Shown in pieces: positions 58,429-64,000 of a stretch of DNA of 64,000 nucleotides. The position numbers and the translations under genes were made by a program. The stretch's first letter is position 1, and each line of letters starts with the position of its first letter. The notes beneath the pieces are model-generated. The model had not been told where the DNA came from and searched no databases. It worked only from the letters and a program-made list of their open reading frames with translations. The stretch comes from Sipunculus nudus (taxonomy: Eukaryota > Annelida > Sipuncula > Golfingiida > Sipunculidae): the NCBI GenBank assembly GCA_026874595.1, contig CM049315.1:11904664-11968663 (forward strand), read 5' to 3'.

Positions 58429-58863
58429 TTGTGTTAAATATACTCAGTCATACATTAGATTATCATATTAACTCAAATTTTACCATATGGTAAATATTTA
58501 TATTCTTATTACTGAAACAGCAGTAAATGGAATGATTTAAATATAAAAAGCCAGTTCTAATTTTTAATTTGTCAATTCATTTTTTAAATTGTACCAAGGA
58601 AATATACTTATCTCTGATAAACAAAAATATTTAATTAACATTAAATTAAAATATTATTCATTACATTGTCAACTTCATAAATATAGATTTATTAATAGTC
58701 GGCATTAAGCCAGTACTGGCATTGCCATTAGGCATTAGTCCATCCAAACCTCAATCAATGGTTTCAATCTCTTTCTTTCACTACATGGCCTCATATAGAA
58801 ATGCATGGGCCTGCCAGTTGCTTGCAAAAAGATCATAGTGTTGCTATCATCATTATCTGTCAT
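36757..58863 (-). CDS. TERF2IP: RAP1 shelterin subunit (telomeric repeat-binding factor 2-interacting protein 1), 11 coding exons, 600 aa
   Basis: Join on the minus strand of 58863-58750, 58268-58222, 52302-52198, 51621-51502, 51026-50912, 49042-48922, 43921-43188, 42768-42612, 42127-42078, 37346-37232 and 36881-36757. Every junction is GT-AG and phase is kept to TAG. RAP1 binds TRF2 at telomeres and in vertebrates helps repress recombination. Seen here: BRCT domain (about 1-90), Myb/SANT-like domain (about 128-195; HTWQSMKYRYLK matches the human block HSWQSLKDRYLK), an S/P-rich disordered linker (208-450), a basic patch RKRRG (453-458), an acidic stretch, and the C-terminal RCT domain (522-600) ending in an IWSQEDDELL ... 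YGKERV pattern. Human RAP1 has 399 aa, so the linker is expanded. Domain order and phase make the identification strong; expression is not shown. Confidence 0.93.
37232..37346 (-). CDS. TERF2IP: RAP1 exon 10 (aa 522-559): RCT domain, first part
   Basis: Acceptor CATTCAG|AAACTC, donor GCAG|GTAAGT, phase 0 to 1. It encodes LCDWLGLSEREVLHLIYRHD then GDIDQAVRWVLNG, matching the RCT helices of RAP1 (…V-x-x-A/L-L-x-x-x-S/D-G-D/N-x-x-x-A-x-x-x-L-x-x-G), the surface that binds TRF2 in vertebrates. Confidence 0.93.
37388..37787. repeat. About 55-bp minisatellite in RAP1 intron 9
   Basis: About seven copies of a unit with TACAGTAAAATGCTCCCTGA and TATGACTACCTGTAAGGCTG, spaced about 55 bp. The array continues at 39241-39330 after the pearl-like insertion. 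It starts only about 40 bp from the exon 10 acceptor. Confidence 0.85.
37788..39240. mobile_element. Pearl-like element, complete, in RAP1 intron 9
   Basis: The left end AACTAGATGTGTCGGAACGA contains hairpin TGTCG-GAA-CGACA, then CGAATGCCCCGGCC. The core has about seven units of roughly 182 bp. The right end is the hairpin GCCCCGGCCACTTTGTGGC and GGGGGCAT. Insertion into a minisatellite marks both borders, and no target duplication is evident. No coding capacity. Confidence 0.85.
41220..41560. repeat. Diverged direct repeats in RAP1 intron 9
   Basis: Phrases such as TTGAAGATGAAGGTCACCAG, TTGGTAGGAACAA and TTTGGAGGAAAATATGCAGC recur two or three times between 41220 and 41545. No termini found. 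Confidence 0.5.
42078..42127 (-). CDS. TERF2IP: RAP1 exon 9 (aa 505-521)
   Basis: 50-bp exon with acceptor TTTATAG|GT and donor GAT|GTAAGT, phase 1 to 0. It encodes DNTQDLELEDTAKIID. It is small, but both splice sites are strong and it keeps the frame between exons 8 and 10. Confidence 0.82.
42612..42768 (-). CDS. TERF2IP: RAP1 exon 8 (aa 453-504): basic patch and acidic stretch
   Basis: Acceptor TTCTAG|GGCAGG, donor CCAAG|GTACAC, phase 0 to 1. It starts GRKRRGDM, a likely monopartite nuclear-localisation signal, and runs into acidic sequence (ADTEEENEGEGDQ). Vertebrate RAP1 also has an acidic region before the C-terminal domain. Confidence 0.9.
43188..43921 (-). CDS. TERF2IP: RAP1 exon 7 (aa 208-452): phospho-site-rich disordered linker
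   Basis: Acceptor TTTCCAG|AC, donor CCAAAA|GTAATT, phase 1 to 0. 734 bp with no folded domain. It is rich in S, T, P and K with repeated proline-directed sites (STPKKP, RSPRKD, GSPNK, STPKKG, LTPQK, ATPKKP, GSPRRS, KSPK) and an acidic patch DDVDEEDLDDFDEH. An ATG inside the upstream intron at 43934 is not the start; the Myb exons join in phase. Confidence 0.92.
44359..48693 (+). mobile_element. Family-3 HINE-like element with large tandem core, RAP1 intron 6
   Basis: The 5' end AACAAGAGACCCAGGGGTCT then TTCACTCTGTGAA; the 3' end AAGTTCACAGAGTGAACTAA, preceded by (GGTGGACA)-type repeats at 48617-48660. The core at 45190-48530 has about nine units of 339-340 bp, each with a GGTGGCGCCACC-like palindrome and CTTCCTCTAAGGAACTGTTG. 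A degenerate family-2 3' end (ACTCTGTTTTTGTGGATTAT) at about 45139 hints at a further nested or fused element at 44400-45165. Confidence 0.75.
45190..48530. repeat. 340-bp satellite-like array with a 679-bp higher-order repeat
   Basis: Neighbouring units alternate between two types (for example GGTGGCGCC and GGTGACGCC at the palindrome). Stretches 679 bp apart, such as 46413-46607 and 47092-47286, encode the same 64 residues, which shows a recent dimer duplication. Non-coding. Confidence 0.85.
48922..49042 (-). CDS. TERF2IP: RAP1 exon 6 (aa 168-207): Myb helix 3
   Basis: Acceptor ACTTCAG|GTAACA, donor ATGG|GTAAGG, phase 0 to 1. It encodes VTKHTWQSMKYRYLKTILP, the third Myb helix and the closest match to vertebrate RAP1 (TQHSWQSLKDRYLKHL), followed by a short polar helix. 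Confidence 0.93.
49807..50117. mobile_element. 311-bp MITE in RAP1 intron 5
   Basis: Perfect inverted ends: AAAGGTATGGTTCTCAGGCA at the left and its complement, with GTGCCTGAGAACCATACCT, at the right. The interior is A/T-rich with CCGCCCGCAT and GCCCGCCCGCATTGA near the two ends. A decayed relative appears at 44150-44270. No clear target duplication in the surrounding A/T tract. Confidence 0.8.
50912..51026 (-). CDS. TERF2IP: RAP1 exon 5 (aa 129-167): Myb helices 1-2
   Basis: Acceptor ATTTTAG|G, donor TTAGAG|GTAATC, phase 2 to 0. It encodes RAQYHLNEDMAIIKYILSEK and then VRLWKDMEMLE, matching the RAP1 Myb pattern (R-x-x-F/Y-x-x-x-D-D/E-x-A-I-L/I ... LWK-x-M-E). Confidence 0.92.
51502..51621 (-). 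CDS. TERF2IP: RAP1 exon 4 (aa 89-128): linker and lead into Myb
   Basis: Acceptor CTCAG|GATTC, donor AGAGG|GTGAAG, phase 2 in and out. It encodes a polar linker (DKSRTEESDLDISVSDN) and the basic lead-in NAAKEKRG. An earlier GTAACT at 51530 looks like a donor but would throw the Myb exon out of frame, so the longer form is chosen. A 42-bp minisatellite abuts the acceptor. Confidence 0.85.
51640..51968. repeat. 42-bp minisatellite beside RAP1 exon 4
   Basis: About eight copies of a unit containing AGAATTGATGGACTAGTGTT and GATGTGGCCAGCTTAAAACA. The period is 42 bp, so the minus strand has an open 14-aa repeat (FFCFKLATSTLVHQ). The frame does not fit RAP1, and it lies in the intron upstream of exon 4. 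Confidence 0.88.
52198..52302 (-). CDS. TERF2IP: RAP1 exon 3 (aa 54-88): second half of BRCT
   Basis: Acceptor GTTTCAG|A, donor TACAG|GTAAAT, phase 2 in and out. It encodes NDGYVLSTFITDCIRENKLL then DIEPYR, which aligns without gaps to human RAP1 SGDFISTQYILDCVERNERLELEAYR, including the BRCT Asp-Cys and the closing E-x-Y-R. Confidence 0.92.
52982..53880. mobile_element. Fold-back element with GTACAAGTAC-rich ends, RAP1 intron 2
   Basis: Inverted ends GGCTTGGGTCAAGTA (left, 52982) and TACTTGACCCAAGCC (right, to about 53877). Both subterminal regions (52995-53115 and 53705-53875) are filled with AGTACAAGTAC-type motifs. The centre is unrecognised. Class unknown. Confidence 0.75.
54310..55741 (+). 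mobile_element. Family-5 HINE-like element with about 150-bp tandem core, RAP1 intron 2
   Basis: The 5' end has GGTCCTCAGAGGGCCCCGC. The 3' end has hairpin CCGCTTGTCAAGCGG then GGCCCTAA, preceded by a GGACGGATGGACGGAC stretch. About seven core units repeat TAGGTACCAATCATCCCTGT and GGCTGTGGCGGCCATATTGG. The 5' GGGCCCCGC pairs with the 3' GCGGGGCCC. Confidence 0.8.
56390..56890 (+). mobile_element. Family-4-like 3' fragment, RAP1 intron 2
   Basis: The body has GCAGGTGGTGCC motifs at about 56407 and 56548, and the end is TATAAGCTCACAGGTTTGTG at about 56860-56880, a diverged family-4 3' end. The 5' border was not found. Confidence 0.5.
57000..58104 (+). mobile_element. Element with a family-2 3' end and family-3-like core, RAP1 intron 2
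   Basis: Repeats of GGTATCCAAGATCTATGGAC and ACCACTTCTGAGATATG, like 44490-45000, with GGTGGCGCCACC at 57944. The 3' end AGTATCTGCAAAACTCTGTT then TTGGTGGATACAATAA is the family-2 hairpin. The 5' border is unclear. The 3' end stops 118 bp before RAP1 exon 2. Confidence 0.6.
58222..58268 (-). CDS. TERF2IP: RAP1 exon 2 (aa 39-53)
   Basis: 47-bp exon with a T-rich acceptor ATTACAG|GAG and donor ATCAG|GTGAAA, phase 0 to 2. It encodes HFGLLSSRAEADSI, the middle of the BRCT fold. Support is phase agreement on both sides and placement between recognisable BRCT halves. Confidence 0.75.
58374..58430. repeat. (TA)n microsatellite in RAP1 intron 1
   Basis: An almost pure TA run of about 57 bp. Confidence 0.9.
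58750..58863 (-). CDS. TERF2IP: RAP1 exon 1 (aa 1-38): start of BRCT
   Basis: ATG at 58863-58861. An in-frame TGA lies 16 codons upstream with no ATG between, which supports this start. It encodes TMIFLQATGRPMHFYMRP and KRKRL..., matching the vertebrate RAP1 N-terminus (STLFV...GSSMSFYVRPSPAKRRL). The donor GAG|GTTTGG is weak but in phase 0. Confidence 0.85.
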
Positions 58864-59276
58864 CCTGGGGCAGCCTTCACATTTCTTGCTTGCCAGGTAT
58901 GTATGAGCACATCAACGCAGACTGTTTTCTACCAAAACATTCGACGGAGCCTGGACAAACCCGCCAGTCTCCAAGTCCAAGGGTCTTGGATACCCGTATT
59001 AACGTCACCTCTGGCTGTGGTTCCTAAACACCCATTAAACAGGTAAACCGTTAGTAGAAATAATTTCGGACATATTTCAAGTGACTTTGTCACTCTTGGC
59101 TTAGTGAGATGCAGTCACTCTGGCTTCCGAAAGACCAGAAGCTTTTCTATCCAAAAGTAAAAAGAAGAGCTTAGTAGTAACCAAGACTATTGAGGTTCAG
59201 ACTAAAACCCGGATATCTAAGGTCGGATATTGGATGCTATGTCTGACCCGGACTATAAATTATTCTAAATTAATCA
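58864..59276 (-). promoter_or_regulatory. TERF2IP: Presumed RAP1 5' flank
   Basis: About 410 bp lie between the RAP1 start codon and the next repeat element. The 5' UTR and promoter are probably here, but no TATA box or other clear core motif is seen. Placement is by position only. Confidence 0.35.
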
Positions 59277-60463
59277 ACTAGAATACGGGTAGTCGACAAG
59301 CGACTACGTGTATCCGCCTAAATCAGAGTGGAACGGGTGAAGTGAGGCATGGATTGAGTGGCAAGGGGAAATAGAGTGAAGTGTTGCATATTAGCATGGA
59401 TGTCTGCAGCCAAATTGTGTATGTAGGTTCCGCTACCTACCACAAAATCCAGAAAGCCGTCCAAGTTGTATACATATGCAAAATTTAAGGCAGATAAGTC
59501 ATACCACTACATGTATATGAGTGATTTTTGCCCTTGGCAGACAAACAGATGGACGCTGTGCAAAAATGGTTGCAGGTGGCGCCACCAGTTTTGCGTATGA
59601 TAAAGAGCTATGTGAGAACTATACACATGCAAAACTTTGGCCCAATCGGTCAAACGGTTCCCAAGATATGAGCTTGGATATCTGCTGCATAAACTAGAAT
59701 GTAGGTGGCGCCACCTGTCATAAAATCAAGAGAGCTGTCGGGGATGTATAAACCTGCAAAATTTTAGGCAGATATGTCAAACCACTGCCGAGATATGAAT
59801 GATTTTATCCCATGGCAGACAAATAGACGAGAGCTGTGCAAAAATGGCTGCAGGTGGCGCCACAAGTTTTGCGTATGATAAAGAGCTATATGAGATCTAT
59901 ACACATGCATAGTTTTGGCCCAATCGGTCAAACGGTTCCCGAGATATGAGCTTGGATGTCTGCAGCGTAAACGTGAATGTAGGTGGCGCCACCTGTCATA
60001 AAATTAGAAAAGCTCTCCAGGATGTACACGCATGCCGAATTTTAGGTGAATTAGTCAAACCACTGCAGAGATATGAGTGATTTTAACCCAAGGCAGACGA
60101 ACAGATGGACACTGTGCAAACATGGTTGCAGGTGGCGCCACCATTTTATGTGTATGTTATAAAGCTCTCCAAGGGCTACATTTGTGCAAAAAAAAAATCC
60201 TGATCGGTCAAACGGTTCCCGTGATATGTGGGTTTATGTGTGGAAACAGACGCACAAACGGACGCAGAACGCAGAGGAAAGGTCAGAGGTCAAAACAAAA
60301 TCGGGGCGCAGCAGTTCACATGTGACCCGAACATACCCCGGGTTTCGTAAAATTCCGCCCAGCGGTTACGGAGGAGTTCTCCGGACACCTACGCGGCGGC
60401 GGCGGCGGCGGCGACGGTGGGCTGAAAACATAGTATCCGCAAAACTCTGTTTTGGCGGATACA
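59277..60463 (+). mobile_element. Family-2 HINE-like element, complete (about 1.2 kb)
   Basis: The 5' end GAATACGGGTAGTCGACAAG then CGACTACGTGTATCCGCC, with hairpin GTAGTCG/CGACTAC. The 3' hairpin is GTATCCGCAAAACTCTG/TTTTGGCGGATAC, preceded by a GGCGGCGGC run (60392-60415). Palindromes near 59576, 59703, 59853, 59982 and 60131 are spaced 127-150 bp, giving a dimeric unit of about 279 bp. It is an inverted relative of 1795-2966. Confidence 0.8.
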
Positions 60464-63400
60464 ATTATAGGTATATGTGTATTTTTAGGGTGTCTTTAGA
60501 GGCCTATTTTACAATTTATATGCAATTTGTAAACAAACGTAATACAGTATTATGTAGAAGAGATGTCCAGAAATTCGAGAACAGCTAGGGGGGCTAATAT
60601 ATTGGATTGGTAGCTGATGGGTATTATTAATTTAAAGTTTCATTGTGTGAATTTAAGATATATAAATATTATATATATATATATATATATATAATTAGAT
60701 ATACTTTTATTTCATCTTTTTTATTTTTCAACATGATTTCCTTTAAAGTTAAATACAGGTATATGGGGAAAGGTATGGGAGGGGGTGTCCCCCAGGCTCC
60801 CGTATTGGGAAATTTTTCATATATGCAATGTAGGCCTAAAGAGGACATTTGGAGGCACCTGTCGCAAAAATTTGATGAATTTCTTTTGGGGGATGGGGGT
60901 ATATTAACGTGTGACCGGCGTTCATATTTATATTCTTTAAAATAAGGATATTAACTGGAAAGTATAAAATGTTTATGTCAGTGGTAAAAATGCGCATCTC
61001 TCTTTATAATTTGCAATATATCATCATCTTTTAAAAGTAATTTTCGTGGTAAAATAATGTTAAAATGTTCAAGTACGTCCATGTCAAACTTTTTACCGGC
61101 TTCACGGCCCTCACGGGAAGGTCGTGCTTCACTCACAGGCGAATGTAATTTGGGGGTTCCTTGGTGTTATGACCCAGGAGAGTGTATAATAACAGAATGA
61201 CTCGTTATAGAAATATTTGGATGCTATTTTAATATGGACTCAGTCACAAAGCTGTTCATTAATATCCTCAACTTATGAACCGGAAAGTAATAAACTGTGG
61301 TTAATTTATTAATTAATCTAATTGCTAGGAAATAGAAAAGGAAATTTGTAAAATGAAAATTATTTAAGAATAAATGGGGGAAAATGGATAAAATGAAAGA
61401 CGTTTCAGCACAAGGGGGGGGGGGGGGGGGCTGGGGGGGGGGGGGCTCTGGATTCGCCACTGATTTATACTTTTAGAAAAATAAAGGGTTATTTAATGAA
61501 AGGTGTTGTTGTTTGAGAGCCATTGTGTCGTTTGAGAGTCATTGTGTCTCTTAAGTTGCATTGATCGGCTCAAATTTTGATCTTCAATCATAACATTATT
61601 TCTGACGTTGATGACGTGGCCAAGAAAATATTGCATCGTACAATTAACTTATATTTGACCAATTTTGATCATTACATATAAAATATATAGGTCATCAACC
61701 GTTATATGCCTTACTGTACTATAAGTACGCATCCCTCCTAATTATAGAATAATAAATTTGTTCGAATATATGTATATATGCATTAAATATGGTAAAATAA
61801 CCCTTAAAAAAACCCTAAAATGCACATGCATTTACTAAATTATTCGCCAGCGAAGTTCAGCAAACAGATTGAAGAATCAAAAGATATCTGTGCATATTTT
61901 TAGAAAAATTCATGCGAAAATCACACTGAAACCACACACACATTAATGATTCTTCTGTTTGTTGGGCACGGTCTGTGACATATGAGCTTGAACAAATCCG
62001 ACATGGCATCCGACCTGGCATCCGACATCCAAGTTTTAGTCCGTACTTATTAAAATTAATACCATAAACTTCTCTATAATTTCCTTTCCTTTATTTTTAC
62101 GCCAATTTAAAGGCACATGAAATGATACATTTTAACCAATATATACCACCAGATGACTTTGAGATAATTGTATATTATTTTCTCGATGAGTAATTGTCAA
62201 TTTAAAATTAGCAACGTGTGGATTAACTTTTAAGATAAAATAATATAATTTTGACTTTACAGTACTTATGGTAACGTGTCAAGGACACTGAGAACAGGAA
62301 CTCTGGGCTGTGTGTAAATCTCGGAAGTCGGAAGCCGGAAGTCGGAAGCCAAGGATTTTTTATAAACAAAACCATAAAGCATATACAAAATGCCATTACA
62401 TCAATACTATTTCGATTTTTATCGATACACTAGGGTCGGTTCTATCATTCTGTGAAGAATCATAGTTATTCATTCAATAAGCTGAAAGTTATCGAAGATT
62501 CTGTGCTCGGAAGCCATCTCGGAAGTCACTCGGAAGTGCCGGGTAGTAGTCCAAATGTGTAAAACTCGGAAGCCACGGCCATGCACTGGTCATCAAATCG
62601 TCAGCATGTGTGTCAAGCATTTTCAATATCTTCCAGATGACATATTTTTTTATAATTCAATCTGCTGTGTAACATTCATGATGTTGTTTTTTTTAAATAA
62701 TATTTTTTTTTTCATTTTGTAAAACAACATAGTAATAACTGATTAATTAAAATGATAAATACAATTACAATTTGACAGATACACGACGTCCTTGAAATGT
62801 TTCTAAAGGTTGTTTCGATAAAATGTTTTATGTTTCATGTATAAATTGACCAACCTTTTCATGTTCCATTGATATAAAGTTTCATCAGGATTATGTATCT
62901 CTTAGACTCAAAAATCTATTATGTAATATTTAATTGATTCAAAAATATATTTTATATATCATGATCAGAATGCACATTTTTACAAATTCAAAATGTGACT
63001 TTTCCCCCGATATGTTCATGCTGTAAAATGAAACCCTTTTCAATTCAAGTATTTAAATGTTGCCAAAATAGACAGCATAATATGCATAATATTTCACATT
63101 GAATTGTTAAATAATGATTCATCAGATTTATTAGACAACTTTAAAAAGAAAAACAAATATAAACAAAACCTTGACAGAAATAAATACACAATACATGTGT
63201 AAATAGGTGTGATGCCGATTGTGACATTTAACGTTCATATAAAATAAAATTGTTTCTGTTTTTGCAGAACGATTTGATATTTCCTCGGTATTTTTATGCT
63301 GTTATGTACAATGTTCGGAAAATTAATGTTCTGAAATTTATAAAAAACAGATTGCACAAACATTAATACTTTTTATATGCATGTTGTAAATCGCGCCAAC

Positions 63401-64000
63401 AGAAAAAATTCAACAACAAATCAATAAAACATCAACAAAACATTTAGCTTGGCAAAAAATTATTCAGTAAATGTTTGAAAATAAACTGTAACAGAGTAAA
63501 ACGGCTTTCTTTGTTAAGCAGTCTCTTAAAGATTTTAAATAATTAGTTTTATAACAGAACCTGATACAAACAACTATGAGGTCCGAAGGGAGTTAGGTCC
63601 GAAAACGCACGGCACTACTTTATAGAATTCCGACTATAGTTCAGTGATTACCATGCAGGCCTAAGAATAAGCTTCCCGTTAACTTGTTTTTTTAAATAAA
63701 TTTAATTACGAAAAGGGTAAATATATAAGTATCAAATAAAGATTGTGAGTATATAGATAATATTTATGTGCATGAAAATGATTTATTTATAAAGAGGTTT
63801 ACTTGCTATTTTATCAAAGAAGAATGGGTTTAATTGATATTTATCATTGAAATTTTTATCTTGGCGGTTAATATCCAACCAGATTTTTCATAGTAATTGA
63901 TTTAATGGGTATTTGTCGAAAGGATTCGTTTCATAATTGCATGACGTCAACATTTTTATGAATGGAATTTTAAGGTATGAATCTTAGCCAAGCAACCGGT
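60464..64000. other. AT-rich DNA without recognised genes
   Basis: (TA)n at 60670-60692; G runs at 61411-61446 with an end CTGGATTCGCCACTG related to 12231 and 18367; a cluster of CGGAAG motifs at 62325-62580. No open frame resembles a known protein. Confidence 0.4.

Overview
The window is AT-rich nuclear DNA from an animal, most likely a marine mollusc and probably a bivalve. The reasons are two intron-rich animal genes with clean GT-AG boundaries, and a very high load of non-autonomous rolling-circle-like repeats with tandem cores, which resemble the 'pearl'/HINE (Helentron-associated interspersed element) families known from bivalves. The species cannot be named from the sequence alone. 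No tRNA, rRNA or CRISPR array was recognised.

Two genes can be followed exon by exon with reading phase kept throughout. On the + strand, 16104-25000 (11 coding exons, 912 codons) is an organic anion transporting polypeptide (OATP/SLCO family). It has an OATP-type membrane core, a large extracellular Kazal-like cysteine domain, and an unusually long Lys/Arg/Glu-rich cytoplasmic loop between membrane segments 6 and 7. On the - strand, 58863-36757 (11 coding exons, 600 codons) is the shelterin protein RAP1 (TERF2IP), with an N-terminal BRCT domain, a Myb domain, a long disordered linker rich in S/T-P-K/R sites, a basic nuclear-localisation patch and the C-terminal RCT domain. The RAP1 introns are packed with repeats, so about 1.8 kb of coding sequence spans 22 kb. 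The two genes converge and do not look functionally linked.

By region: 81-3150 is a family-1 repeat element with a family-2 element nested in it. 3150-8370 has mostly unrecognised DNA, a 331-bp MITE with a TAA duplication (6403-6733), a family-4 fragment and the 3' end of a Tigger/pogo transposon with its transposase C-terminus (7700-8370). 8700-10422 is a family-4 element. 10.4-16 kb is mostly unrecognised sequence with microsatellites. 16.0-25.6 kb is the OATP gene. 26.6-28.4 kb is another family-1 element. 28.9-35.5 kb is a nest of up to five layers (family 4 > family 1 > a CAGGGTTC-ended transposon > a pearl-like tandem element > a 5'-truncated LINE). 36.7-58.9 kb is RAP1 with four further repeat blocks in its introns. 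59.3-60.5 kb is a family-2 element. 60.5-64 kb has no recognised gene.

The most interesting unexplained pattern is in the repeats. At least five families with different sequences share one architecture: a 5' terminal hairpin, a short subterminal sequence that is the reverse complement of the 3' end of the same family, a core (often tandem), a GGAC-rich simple stretch in several families, and a 3' hairpin usually running into CTAA. Families 1-4 also carry the same 12-bp perfect palindrome, GGTGGCGCCACC, about 18 exact times plus many near matches.
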